This document shows, in pieces, positions 12,275-23,027 of a DNA stretch of 64,000 bases (position 1 is the first letter of the stretch; the number at the start of each line of letters is the position of its first letter). The stretch comes from Rhynchospora pubera. Lineage: Eukaryota; Streptophyta; Magnoliopsida; Poales; Cyperaceae. The notes under the pieces are model-generated. The model had not been told where the DNA came from. It ran no database searches and was given only the letters and a program-made list of their open reading frames with translations. The position numbers and the translations under genes are program-made. The stretch spans positions 8,919,052 to 8,983,051 of the forward strand of contig CM051463.1 in the NCBI GenBank assembly GCA_028095005.1, given 5' to 3'.

Positions 12275-12800
12275 GCTTGTTTTAGTAGTGTACTTCTCAC
12301 AAAAGCGAAAGCGTCTCCAAAGTTTGTGGGAAGCAGAAAAACAAATTCTATTTTCTTAATTTATTAAATATAAATATCAGTATTTGTGAAATAGAGACGG
12401 TGCTTCAGCATTACTATATATAAGGCGGCAAAAGATAATAACTTCTATTATTGAGCATGTTTTTATGAGAATATAAAATATAGTCTCCTATAATATTATC
12501 TCCGTAAAGTAAATTCTAATGTAATTTCTTAACTAATTTAATATTGATTCTCCACCAACAGATTTTAAGCAGCACAACTTGTACAATTATATATGAATGT
12601 TGGTCAAATTTGCAAATAGGTGTACATCTGACAAAACGTACTACATGTGAAACTAAAATTGTTATATATTCAGTGTAAATTATGTACGTGTAGATGAGCT
12701 CACAGTTGTAATTAATTTCAAAACCTTTGGAAACAGCTAAAAGTCGAACAATGTCATTTGTACAATTGATGGTAAAAAACTAAAAGGCACCATATATATA
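12275..12800. other. Intergenic, nothing recognised
   Basis: AT-rich sequence with no supported gene, RNA or repeat between the SINE and the following MITE. Confidence 0.5.
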
Positions 12801-13211
12801 GAAAGTTTAATATGCACCATAGTGTATAGGGCATTCTGTGCATCACTGATTTTTTCGGAAATATTTTTATAAATTGATAAATTTAATTTAACCAATCTAA
12901 TTTACGTATTGAAATCTCATACCAAACCAAAATTTACAAATTTTGAGATTTTATTACTATTTTTTTCGAATTTTTTAAAACATGCCATTTTTGAAATGTT
13001 GTACTATTTACAATTTTCCATAAATGACATGTCTTAAAAAATTCAAAAAAAATAATAATAAAATCTAAAAAATTGTAAAATTTGGTTTTCTATGATATTT
13101 CAATATGTAGATTAGATTGGTTAAATTAGATTTGTCAATTTACAAAAATACCACCGAAAAAGTCCGCAGTGCACGGAATGCGTTATGCACTATAGTGCAT
13201 ATTAAACTTTC
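12801..13211. mobile_element. MITE with about 55-bp inverted termini
   Basis: The left end GAAAGTTTAATATGCACCAT is matched in reverse complement by the right end, and similarity continues for about 55 bp. The right flank has a (CT)n run and (AT)n follows or precedes on both sides, so the exact target duplication is blurred. The interior shares an ATTGAAATCTC...TTTTTCGAA arm with the MITE at 8927-9332 and with 30896-31290. Confidence 0.7.
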
Positions 13212-13518
13212 TCTCTCTCTCTCTATATATATATATGCAGCAAATATCTCTCTTTTTTGCTTCTCTTTAATGTCCTACTAACGGACACCTAACTTAAAAC
13301 CGAAATAAAATGTCCCCGGGCCCAAGAGACAGACATCGAATATTTTAAGGGACTAAAAATATATATTCGCCCCACATTACACAGTTAACGAATATATTAG
13401 AATCGGGCAAATACTGGTTATTCCAACTTAAGGGAGAAGATATGTCATCATGACAAGATAAAGTTAAGTGAACAACTAGATATGTATGGCTTACATATTA
13501 ATTACTTATTTTAAACTA
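13212..13518. other. Intergenic with (CT)n(TA)n microsatellite
   Basis: A CT then TA simple repeat occupies about 13211-13236. The remainder up to the MULE terminus shows nothing identifiable. Confidence 0.5.
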
Positions 13519-13985
13519 GGGGAAAGTGGTCCCATGTCACCTCAAAACTTCAAAATTAGAAAAATGCCACCCCAAAATTATTCCTTAGAAAAATGCCACT
13601 CCAAAAACTTATTATTCAGAAAATTGCCACAATTTCTGTACAAATTTTTCCCAAATTTCGTATTGACCAAAATACCCTTATTTTCACCCTCTTCAATCTC
13701 TGTCTTCAACCTCTATCGTATAGACCAAACCAAAATCTTCGATCTGCCGTAGTATTCTCCACTGTCTCCGTGCCTCTCGTCTCTCAGCGCTCCCCTGAAC
13801 TGGTGACGAGCCTTGACTCTCGACTCTCAGGCTCTCTTTCTAAACCTACAATGAGAGTCGTCTCTTTCTCCGATCAAACTCATCTTCTTGTTGCGACTAA
13901 ACATGAAGGGAGCTCTCTCCCAATTAGCATATTTTGCCTCAATACGTAAGTCTTTCTCTCAATTTTGCTCTTATTTATTATTAAT
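13519..13985 (+). repeat. Left long terminal inverted repeat of the MULE-like element
   Basis: Inverted partner of 28775-29254. The frames at 13486-13949 lie inside it and are not genes, because the copy at the other end does not preserve them. Confidence 0.7.
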
Positions 13986-14317
13986 AATCGGTTAATTTGC
14001 TCTTACTTTGCCAAAGAAAAGGGACGTACACAGTAGGAGTCGAGGCATTATAATTGCAATATTCTGATTATTTTGTTATTTTGATGTAGATTCTATCAAG
14101 CGTACTAAAGTAAGTTTGAGAATTGATGAGTATCTCAAAGTTATACAGTGAAGGGTAAAAAAAAGGTGAAGGGGGCAGGATGTAAAGAAGAATAAAATCA
14201 AAGAGAAAAATTTTAAAAAAAAAACAAGAAAAAGAAGAAAGGTGGGATAAAAAGAATGGATTATTACGTGCGACCGAGGGTTCAATTGGTCTGATGAAAG
14301 AAGGCCTGAATATATAG

Positions 14318-15040
14318 GAAATTGATTAGTGCCATCGCACTTTGTGTCATCCGAGCCATCGCGCTGCACAGCGCCTCAACTAGCGCTCTGATCCCTCTAC
14401 TCATCCAGCGCGTATTTTTTGTTCAGTTAGTTATTATAAGTGTTCACTTTAATATGTACAAATGTTCACTTTGTAGTAGAATTGTTCATTATTTTATAAT
14501 TGTTCGCTAGACCAAATATGTTCATTTTGATTTTTTTTTTTTTGCCAAAAGTTCAGTTTGGTCAATACAAATGTTCAGTTAATTTAGTAGAACTGTTCAG
14601 TTAGTTGCAACAGAAAATATAAATGTTATGAGCAAACATGTTTATTTTATTAAGTATAAATTTTTAGTTTAGTAAGTACGAATGTTCAGTTTAATAAGTA
14701 CGAATGTTCAGTTTAATAAGTATGAATGTTCAGTTAGTTGCAACAGAAATACAACTGTTATAAGAAGAAAAAAAAACCAAGCGAAGGGGTCACGAACCGG
14801 ACAAAAAATACATGTAAAAATTAGAATTGGAAATGAACCGATCCGGTTCAAATAAAACTTTTTCCGATTCTACCCCTGCCTCCTAACGCACCTCTTGACC
14901 ACGCGCGACTCTGACTCTAGCGCGATTCTGACGCATTAAACTGAACACTTCTTATTATTAAACTGAACATTTGTAACACATAGCAGCGATGGCTGGGATG
15001 ATATATTTGCCGATGGCACTTATAATTCCTGGAATATATA
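14318..15040. repeat. Possible inner MITE with short AATGTTCAGTT repeats
   Basis: A TAGTGCCATCG-containing end (14320-14345) recurs inverted near 15005-15035, suggesting a small nested element. Between the ends, about a dozen copies of a loose 20-25-bp unit with core TGTTCAGTTT or TGTTCACTTT run through 14410-14760. No coding sequence is supported. Confidence 0.4.
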
Positions 15041-15455
15041 TACCGGTACATTTTATGGAGGTTGAGTGATTGACCCAAACAACACATACAATTTTGAGTA
15101 ATTACACTTTTTTAGAGGCATGGTACGGTACTGGTGCAGGGTCTAATTTGTATCAGTCTACTTTCTTAAGTGTCAAATTATGCTACTTAACAATTTGTAA
15201 AATACTTTGTTTCATTTGTAATGAAATGGTGAACTCGAGTTACCTTTTTATAAGAAAAATTGAAGTTGTATACTGCATGTATTTTTCATAGAAAAGAAGG
15301 TATAAGAAAGTTTATTAAAAACAAGATGACAAATTAGATGCAACGTATTCATACAGAAAAAAAATGCATATTTTGACCACTAATTTCAATCTATTCCATC
15401 ACATGGATAGCATAAAACATGCAGAAAAAAATAACTTTCAATTCTTATTTCAGGT

Positions 15456-15886
15456 TGATAAGCTCAGTTTTGGTAGAGATTAACAACGTGAAAGAGTTTG
15501 GGGATGAGAATGAGTGGAAAATGAATTTTATTGATTCTTTGGGGATTACAATCTGTCTACAATTCGTCTAATACAAGCGCTTTTCTCTATTAAAATGCCA
15601 ACCCCCTATACAATGGTTTACCCCCTCTATTTATAGGCCTATCTCCCGTAACAGAATGCTGACGTCACCCGACAGCCGTTAGCCAACTGGATGCCTCTAA
15701 ATTCTCCCGATTTATGTTCGGTGGGGTGCTCCGTATGAGTTTGTTATGGCCTGTCCTCCCGACTTCGTTTGGAGCGCGCTGTTTTAATTTTACTTTTCCC
15801 GCTTCTTTACCTCCATTGCGGGCCTCTTTTGGGTTGGGTTCCATATCCTTCTATTTGGGCCGAGCTTTATCAGACCGGCCCTATCA
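15456..15886 (-). repeat. 3' LTR of E1
   Basis: It starts TGATAAGC and ends CCCTATCA on the plus strand, 431 bp. It differs from the 5' LTR at about 15619 (T versus C) and in TTTGGAGCG versus TTTGGGGCG. The TATA box (15626-15635, minus strand) and TGACGTCA (15660-15667) are conserved. Confidence 0.93.
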
Positions 15887-15944
15887 TAAGCCCTTGAACT
15901 TGGGATGAGTATTCATCGTAAGTTGAAAATTAAGTCGCAAAATA

Positions 15945-16444
15945 CATGACTCTTAGGTGAAGCACGAAGTGATGAAGCCCTTGAGTCCCGAACGCATGAC
16001 TCCCGGGTGAAGCACGAAGTGGTGAAGCCCTTGAGTTCCGAACACATGACTCTTGGGTGAAGCACGAAGTGGTGAAGCCCTTGAATCCCGAACATATGAC
16101 TCTTGGGTGAAGCATGGAGTGATGAAGCCCTTGAGTCCCGAACATATGACTCTTGGGTGAAGCATGGAGTGATGAAGCCCTTGAGTCCCGAACATATGAC
16201 TCTTGGGTGAAGCACGAAGTGGTGAAGCCCTTGAGTCCCGAACATATGACTCTTGGGTGAAGCACGAAGTGGTGAAGCCCTTGAGTTCCGAACATATGAC
16301 TCTTGGGTGAAGCACGAAGTGGTGAAGCCCTTGAGTCCCGAACATATGACTCTTGGGTGAAGCACGAAGTGGTGAAGCCCTTGAGTCCCGAACATATGAC
16401 TCTTGGGTGAAGCACGAAGTGGTGAAGCCCTTGAGTCCCGAACA
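15945..16444. repeat. Ten-copy tandem array, 50-bp unit (E1)
   Basis: Exactly ten head-to-tail units starting CATGACTC and containing GAAGCCCTTGAGT fill 500 bp. Because 50 is not a multiple of three, all three minus frames stay open, creating spurious frames of 160-171 codons. The array lies immediately inside the 3' LTR, separated by about 58 bp. Confidence 0.95.
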
Positions 16445-16580
16445 CATGAAACGGTTAGGCGGTCAAGTTACCTGGCTGTCGCTTGGTATGCACCTTGATC
16501 CCAACGCCAACCTTTCCATCTTCGCCTCGTGATCTGTGAAAGTTTTTACCGCCTTTACTGCTGTCCTTTCAACCTCTTGT

Positions 16581-17165
16581 CTTTTATACTCCATTCTCTC
16601 TCTTCTTCTGCCATTTATCACTTCAGCCTTCTCCTCTTCTCCTCTTTCTCCTCTGTCGAGCTATTCTTTCTTTGCTACTCTTCCGGACGATCGTTCATCT
16701 TTCCTCTCTTACTCTCCGGTGAGCTCCTCTTCTCGTCCTCCGACGGGTCTTCCTCTCCTTCTCCGGCGAGTTTTCTCCGGCGAACTCCTTTTTCAGGTAT
16801 TCTTTTCCTTTATCCTCCTTTTGTTCTAAGTTTTCTTTAAAAATACCATGGAATCGCCCTTTCCTATCTGTTTGGTATGAATGTCAGTGGATTTAGAACT
16901 GGTATGGTTGATACCTACTGTGGTCTTGGTATAAAGATTATTTACTCCATTTTCTTGCTTATACCCTTCTTATAGTTAGCAAACAGTTTTCTACTGTTTC
17001 TTGTTTTATCTTTTTAGGTATGGTATATACCTTGTCTTTGTATCGATTGGTATAAAAGGTACAAAAGGTATAAAAGGTATTGGTGTGACTCCAACTATAC
17101 TGTTGTGACCTTTCATTGATGTTGCATGCTATTTTAGTATTGTGCTTATGTGCTTTGTTTTCCAG
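16581..17165 (+). promoter_or_regulatory. Promoter-like region, 5' leader and leader intron of the E1 antisense gene
   Basis: A TATA-like CTTTTATACTCC (16581-16592) precedes a pyrimidine-rich leader typical of plant 5' UTRs. A donor CAG-GTATTC at 16797 and an acceptor GTTTTCCAG ending at 17165 would remove a 369-bp T-rich leader intron, leaving the start codon at 17171 only five bases into the second exon. This is a prediction from sequence signals alone. Confidence 0.5.
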
Positions 17166-17170
17166 TTTCT

Positions 17171-19468
17171 ATGGTTTCTAGCAGTTCCAAGCCATCAATT
17201 CCATCTTCGGACGTCCCAGAAAAATCTGCCAATTCGGAACGACAGATGGTTGTTCTTTCTTCAACTGAGGGAAACCTAGAAGTCGACACTTCTTCACCTG
17301 TTCGGGATCCCGAAAAGGGGAAAGGTCGAATGGCTCCCAGAAAGGAGGTTTTTCGTCGCACCTCTCGTCCTCTTGATGAAGTATTCAAGAAGACGCCTAC
17401 CTTTCAATCTCAACCCTGGAGTGAGAAGTCTTTGTATGCTTTTTCTTGTCAGATTGGTCTCACTGAGAAAAATGCCTTAGAAGCTGCAACCCCAGAGGAT
17501 CGACCTTACGATGAAGAAAAAGGGGCAGTTCTTTTCAAACCTTTATCGAGGTGTGGTTTCAAAGTCCCTTTTACACAATTCGTGATCGACATTCTCTCGC
17601 TTCTCGAGATTGCTCCTGGACAACTTCACCCCAACGCCTGGTGCATCATTAGATCCTTCGAGACTGTGGTGACCTTGTTTTCCTTGGCTATGGGCGTTGA
17701 AGGAATGACAGCTTCCTTACGGATGTTCGGGCATTATTTTGGATTTTCAAAAGCTGGGGATCTTTGTACCGTTCGGAACAAGGTGAACATGGTCCTGTTC
17801 GGGAAGGTTAAGAAACTTGACAATTGGGAAACTCACTTCTGTTATCTTCGTCAGCCTTATTTGGATGTGTTCGGGATTACTAAAAAATGGAATAAAGACA
17901 CTGACAGTTTCAATGGTGTCTCCATTGATCCTCCCACTATAGAAGAATACGCTTTTCTTCTCAAATTGGACTCTGTCATCAAAACCGAAGGTCCAATTCA
18001 TTTGGTTTTTAATGGGACTTCCTTAGAGGAAGAATCTCCGATACATCTCGGGGTCGAAACTGTTATTCCACCAGTGGCTCCCCCGAAGGTCCTAAAAAGG
18101 GGGGTTGGTTCTACCACTGCTTTTGAGCGTCGCCAGAAGAAAACTCGACGAGATGCTGGACCTGCTAAAGTGTCACATCCTGCGGTATTAGAAGGAGGTA
18201 TCTCGTTGAAAGGGACTGGAAGTATTAGTGGAAAGGGTCCTTCTCACACTCGACCTTCCTTGGAGACATCTACTCACCCTCCTCCAGAAAGGGCAACTGT
18301 TGATGTTTCCGATGATGAGTTGTTCGTGGTACCCCCTCGCTTGCCAAAACCTTGTTCATCAAAAGTCGTGACTCCCCCTGCTTCAGAGTCTATTCTTGAA
18401 CTTATTCCCGAGTTCATCCCAGAACCTGTTCCCTCTCATCAGATTTCGGAGGGTTCAGCTCGTTCTTGTCCTCCAACTCCTGCCCGATCTCTTCCTTTGG
18501 AGGATGAAGACCTGATGCATTCTGCTTCTACCCCTCTTCAAGTGCCTGCGAGTTCTCTGAGATCTCACCTGGATGCAGCCGTTGTCACTCTGAACCCAGT
18601 ATCTCCTTCATCTTCTCATTTAACTCATTGTCTGACAGAGCTTCAAGCGATCTTTTCTGCTCAAAAGGCTCGCATTGCTTCTTTGGAAGTAGAGTTGGCG
18701 AAGGAGAAGTCAAAGGTACAAAATTTAAATGTTGAACACGACCAGCACTATAAGGACTGGCATTCTATGACTCACAACTATGTTGACGCTAACAAATTCA
18801 TTGTACTGTTCGCTCAGAATCTTGTGAAGGAAAATACCGAGCAGGCCAAGAAGTTGGAGGATTTCGAGCGGCTAAGGCATTTATTGCTTTTGAAGCTGGA
18901 TTCCTCTTTGAGACAGAAGGATCAAGTCGTGGGTCTTCTGACATCTACTCGGAAAGCTTTGGCTGGGGAAACAAGTAGGAGGCAGAGGGCCGAGAACATC
19001 TCGGAAATTCTCAAGGAAGAAGTCACAAAGTTATCAGTAGAGAACTCTCTTCTTGTCGGGGCTACCGAGTTGTCTCAGGATGACAAGTACAAGATCTTTG
19101 AGGAACAACTTCCTTCTTTCCTTCGTTCTCGCGCTTTTAAGAGGGCTGCTGGAATGCAGTCGGCTTCAGTTCTCAGGAATGTTTTACTTCGAGTATGTCG
19201 CGGGCTCCAATGGTCCTACCCGATTACAGATGAAGAATTTGGGCTTCTTGCAGCTAATGAAATTCCACATCTTCCTCCCGTTGCCGAGTGCAGTTGGCGC
19301 CGTTCTGATGATCGACTTCTTGGCCCAGATGGGAAAGTGTTATCGGGTACCATTGATGTTTTGGGAGAGATGTTTGCTCCTCGGTACCCGTGGCCTGAAG
19401 AACAAGTACCTTGGCCTGCAGATGTTCCGAAGCCGGTGGATGACGAAGACAATTCGGGATCTGGATAG
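17171..19468 (+). CDS. Antisense gene of E1, Transposase_28-like ('putative gypsy type transposon') protein
   Basis: The 765-codon frame runs opposite to gag-pol, between integrase and the 3' LTR. I place the start at the ATG at 17171, because the upstream in-frame ATG (17150) lies before a strong splice acceptor. The N-terminal 70 residues are Ser/Pro-rich. A folded region follows (about 70-260) with PFTQFVIDILSLLEIAPGQL then HPNAWCIIRSFE, which I recognise as like the plant PF04195/Transposase_28 family. The middle is Pro-rich, about 505-640 is predicted coiled coil (heptads around EVELAKEKSKVQNL), and a globular C-terminus has W-R-R-S-D-D. The family occurs in antisense extra frames of Tat-lineage retrotransposons; its function is unknown. 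The frame is intact although pol carries stops. The domain call rests on remembered motifs. Confidence 0.75.
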   Translation: MVSSSSKPSIPSSDVPEKSANSERQMVVLSSTEGNLEVDTSSPVRDPEKGKGRMAPRKEVFRRTSRPLDEVFKKTPTFQSQPWSEKSLYAFSCQIGLTEKNALEAATPEDRPYDEEKGAVLFKPLSRCGFKVPFTQFVIDILSLLEIAPGQLHPNAWCIIRSFETVVTLFSLAMGVEGMTASLRMFGHYFGFSKAGDLCTVRNKVNMVLFGKVKKLDNWETHFCYLRQPYLDVFGITKKWNKDTDSFNGVSIDPPTIEEYAFLLKLDSVIKTEGPIHLVFNGTSLEEESPIHLGVETVIPPVAPPKVLKRGVGSTTAFERRQKKTRRDAGPAKVSHPAVLEGGISLKGTGSISGKGPSHTRPSLETSTHPPPERATVDVSDDELFVVPPRLPKPCSSKVVTPPASESILELIPEFIPEPVPSHQISEGSARSCPPTPARSLPLEDEDLMHSASTPLQVPASSLRSHLDAAVVTLNPVSPSSSHLTHCLTELQAIFSAQKARIASLEVELAKEKSKVQNLNVEHDQHYKDWHSMTHNYVDANKFIVLFAQNLVKENTEQAKKLEDFERLRHLLLLKLDSSLRQKDQVVGLLTSTRKALAGETSRRQRAENISEILKEEVTKLSVENSLLVGATELSQDDKYKIFEEQLPSFLRSRAFKRAAGMQSASVLRNVLLRVCRGLQWSYPITDEEFGLLAANEIPHLPPVAECSWRRSDDRLLGPDGKVLSGTIDVLGEMFAPRYPWPEEQVPWPADVPKPVDDEDNSGSG

Positions 19469-19769
19469 GATAGTATTTTTTTTATGTTCTTGGTATGGCA
19501 GTGTAGTGAACTAATGTTTTGGTGATGCGACTTTTTGATGTAATATGGTGCTTGTTTGAATGGAAATCGTGACTTCTTTTCACTATAGTTGTCTATACTC
19601 TCTTCTCTATTTATTTTTATTTTTTATTTATTTTTTTTTTTAGATGTTTACAACATCATAACTGGGTATACCTTTTACAGCTTGGTTTCGAGGTTTATTC
19701 TCAGAATTAACAAGTATACTAACTCCAAGACTTAAAATAAGTTATATTTGAAGGATGTGTTCGTAAATA
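19469..19769. other. 3' flank of the E1 antisense gene
   Basis: About 300 bp after the stop codon is T-rich and could hold a poly(A) region, but no clear AATAAA site was found. The tandem array follows. Confidence 0.4.
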
Positions 19770-20048
19770 TAAAAGCACATTAGGTCCGAAATACATTCTC
19801 AAATAACAAGCATATTAACTCCGAGATATATTCTCAAGGAAAAACGTGGAAGTTCATTAACTCCGAGATACATTCTCAAGGAAAAATAAAAATACATTAA
19901 TTCCGAGATACATTCTCAAGGAAAAATAACACTACATTAATTCCGAGACATATTCTCAAGGAAAAATAAAAATAAATTAATTCCGAGATACATTTTCAAG
20001 GAAAATAAAAATACATTAATTCCGAGATACATTCTCAAGGAAAAATAT
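19770..20048. repeat. Six-to-seven-copy tandem array, about 41-bp unit (E1)
   Basis: Units contain TCCGAGATACATTCTCAAGG followed by A-rich sequence and ATTAAT. Spacing is about 40-42 bp and the first units are more diverged. The core resembles the core of the 50/51-bp array at 20671-21636. Confidence 0.88.
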
Positions 20049-20670
20049 TTTCTAACTATTGCTAGCTGCACCGAGGATAATTCTTCTTGACTTTCTTTCT
20101 GTATATATTCGCGGACAATCCTCAGAAAGAAGTGATTTGGGTCATCTAACACTAACAACCCCAGGCTAGTTATTAAATCTTCCCAGCCTTAGAATATTTT
20201 CTTCTAAGGCTAGGGAGATCTCCATCACCCGAAACAAGTTCGATCCATTGGATTCGGAACGACTGAGATAACAAAGCCGCTCCTGAATTCGCTGGATCCA
20301 GACGTTTCGGGGATGTTCGGAACCGAAGATTGGTGAATATCTGATGCGAGTATTTTGCTTTACATCAGCTATCCACCTAAATCTCCGATTCCTTTTCAGC
20401 TATCCTCCTAAATTTCCTTTTATTTAGTGGAATATATTTTATTTTTCTTTTTCTTTCTTTTTGCCATTGTTGATTTCAAGCTTGGTGAACGTGTTCTGGT
20501 GCATCTCCTTTGGGGAAGACGATGGGTTCTATTTATAGCTTTTTATCAGCTAACTGCCAACTAACTGTATTAATTGTCAGCATTTATTGTCAGATTTGCC
20601 CAGTTTTTGTCTTTATTTCCAAGTACAAACAAAGTACAGTTATTTGTCAGCTTTTCCCGACTTTACTTTT
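20049..20670. other. Spacer between two E1 tandem arrays
   Basis: Non-coding sequence inside E1. CCGAGAAT/GAAT-like fragments recur, but no gene or ordered repeat could be supported. Confidence 0.4.
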
Positions 20671-21636
20671 CATGCGCTTACTCCGAGAATTCTCTCGAGG
20701 AGAGTCACGACTTTATTTTTTAATGCGCTTACTCCGAGAATTCTCTCGAGGAGGGTCACGACTTTATTTTTTCATGCGCTTACTCCGAGAATTCTCTCGA
20801 GGAGGGTCACGACTTTATTTTTCATGCGCTTACTCCGAGAATTCTCTCGAGGAGGGTCACGACTTTATTTTTTCATGCGCTTATTCCGAGAATTCTCTCG
20901 AGGAGGGTCACGACTTCTTTTTTCATGCGCTTACTCCGAGAGTTCTCTCGAGGAGGGTCACGACTTTATTTTTTCATGCGCTTACTCCGAGAATTCTCTC
21001 GAGGAGGGTCACGACTTCTTTTTTCATGCGCTTACTCCGAGAGTTCTCTCGAGGAGGGTCACGACTTTATTTTTTCATGCGCTTACTCCGAGAATTCTCT
21101 CGAGGAGGGTCACGACTTCTTTTTTCATGCGCTTACTCCGAGAGTTCTCTCGAGGAGGGTCACGACTTTATTTTTTCATGCGCTTACTCCGAGAATTCTC
21201 TCCAGGAGGGTCACGACTTCTTTTTTCATGCGCTTACTCCGAGAGTTCTCTCGAGGAGGGTCACGACTTTATTTTTTCATGCGCTTACTCCGAGAATTCT
21301 CTCGAGGAGGGTCACGACTTCTTTTTTCATGCGCTTACTCCGAGAGTTCTCTCGAGGAGGGTCACGACTTTATTTTTTCATGCGCTTAATCCGAGAATTC
21401 TCTCGAGGAGGGTCACGACTTCTTTTTTCATGCGCTTACTCCGAGAGTTCTCTCGAGGAGTGTCACGACTTTATTTTTTCATGCGCTTACTCCGAGAATT
21501 CTCTCCAGGAGGGTCACGACTTCTTTTTTCATGCGCTTACTCCGAGAATTCTCTCAAGGAGGGTCACGACTTCTTTTTTCATGCGCTTACTCCGAGAATT
21601 CTCTCGAGGAGGGTCACGACTTCTTTTTTTTTTTAT
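20671..21636. repeat. Nineteen-copy tandem array with alternating 51/50-bp units (E1)
   Basis: Units begin CATGCGCTTACTCCGAGA and end GGGTCACGACTT plus a T-rich tail. From about 20773 to 21480 the spacing alternates 50, 51, 50, 51, and the unit type alternates between a GAGAATTCTC form with a CTTC tail and a GAGAGTTCTC form with a CTTTATT tail. The real repeat is therefore a 101-bp dimer. It keeps several frames open (20510-21700), which are not genes. Confidence 0.95.
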
Positions 21637-21745
21637 TTTAAGCATGCGAGAATCAAGAAGAAAACAAACTGTCTTCATTTATAAACCATCATTATATTAA
21701 GATACAAGGGCCTTCATACCCCACCTAAGAACAAAAGAGACCCAA

Positions 21746-21925
21746 CTACGATACTGGTCTGGTTCTTGTTTTTATCCATAACAACAAAAAACAAAAACAT
21801 AAAAACAATTCGGATATGAATAGACCGGCTACGATATTGGTCTGGTTCTTGTTCTTATCCAAAACAACAAAAACGAAAACATAAAAATAACTCGGACACG
21901 AAGGGACCGGCTATGGTATTGGTCG
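21746..21925. repeat. 82-83-bp tandem repeat, about 2.2 copies (E1)
   Basis: Units start CTACGATACTGGTCTGG at 21746, 21829 and, truncated and diverged, 21911. The array abuts the integrase stop codon at 21939. Confidence 0.8.
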
Positions 21926-21938
21926 ACTTCTATCCCCT

Positions 21939-22898
21939 CTAAACGTAAAACTTTCTGAGATGGGCAGCGTTCCAAGCATTTGGAATGCGTTTGCCTCTCA
22001 TATCCCTGAGATGGTAAGCCATGCCTTCAATAGACTTGATGATCTCGAATGGGCCTTCCCATGCGGGATCAAGTTTCCCTACTTGTTTACCTGTGGCTTC
22101 GATCTTCCTGAGCACCCAATCACCTGGTTGGAAATGTTTGGGAGCGACTTTCCTATCGAAACCCCTTCGCATTCTTCTCTGATACTCTTCCATCTTCACC
22201 CGAGCTTCCTCCCTCAACTCGTAAATGGTCTCCAAATCTTCTTCCCTTCGAGTTCCATTCTTCTCCCAAGTATATGACTTCGTTCTCAAAGTAGGGTGTA
22301 CTGCTTCCATAGGTGTGACAGCCTTCATTCCATAAATCATGGAAAAAGGTGAACGGCCTGTGGAAGAGAGAGGTGTGGTACGGTAGGCCCATAAGATTTC
22401 GTCGAGATACTCAGGCCAAGTATTCTTGCTGCCTTCAATTTTTCTCTTCAGTCCTTCCAATATAGTTCGGTTGGAAACCTCAGCTAAACCATTAGATTGG
22501 GGATGACAGACCGAAGAGGTGCACGATCGGATGCCTAGTCCTTTGCAAAAATCCTGGAATGGGGCGCCAGTAAACTGTGTACCGTTGTCGGAGATGAAGG
22601 TATGTGGGATCCCATATCTATACACGATCTGGTGTCTCGCGAAGTCCACTATTTTTTGTGACGTGATGGTTGCCAGAGGTTTGGCTTCGATCCATTTGGT
22701 GAAATATTCCACGGCTACCACTAAGAATTTAACATTTCCTTGTCCTTGAGGGAAAGGCCCCAACAAATCTAGCCCCCACACATCGAACGGCCACGAACTG
22801 GAGATGGATTGCATCGGATGAGGTGGTTGTCTCGGTATGCGGGCGTGGAATTGACATTTTTCGCATCTGCGAACATATGTCTCTACATCTTTCTTCAA
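21939..22898 (-). pseudogene. E1 pol segment: integrase
   Basis: This encodes the core and C-terminal part of a gypsy integrase. Visible catalytic-core landmarks are the Asp in WGLDLLGPF, the Asp in FISDNGTQF and the Glu in SNGLAEVSNR (the D-D-E triad). A C-terminal GDWVLRK and DPAWEGPF-type tail follows. The zinc-binding HHCC part lies just upstream in the same frame (RRCEKC is near the start here). The piece begins at an internal methionine; the true polyprotein continues from 23028, separated by an in-frame TGA at 23028-23030. It would insert the cDNA into host DNA. Confidence 0.9.
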
Positions 22899-23027
22899 GG
22901 AAGGCCAGTAAAACCCTGCTCTAACGATCCTCCTTCCTAGCGAAGTTATTCCTTGATGGCTACCGCATATTCCTTCGTGAACTTCGGCAATAATTTCGTC
23001 CGCTTTGGCTCTCCCAACACATGTGAG

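Noticed and set aside
13486..13949. Frames of 88-118 codons at the left MULE terminus
   Set aside because: The inverted copy at 28775-29254 does not preserve them, so they are not under protein selection.
15913..16447. Three overlapping minus-strand frames of 160-171 codons
   Set aside because: They are by-products of the ten-copy 50-bp tandem array, which keeps every frame open. No start context or conserved domain.
16529..16840. Ser/Phe-rich frames of about 100 codons
   Set aside because: They arise from the CT-rich leader of the antisense gene; composition explains them.
15945..21636. Could the regular arrays be CRISPR or similar?
   Set aside because: Units abut with no unique spacers and lie inside a plant retrotransposon.
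20510..21700. Plus-strand frames of up to 396 codons with repeated arginine/phenylalanine motifs
   Set aside because: They run through the alternating 50/51-bp tandem array and change frame with each unit. Not a protein.
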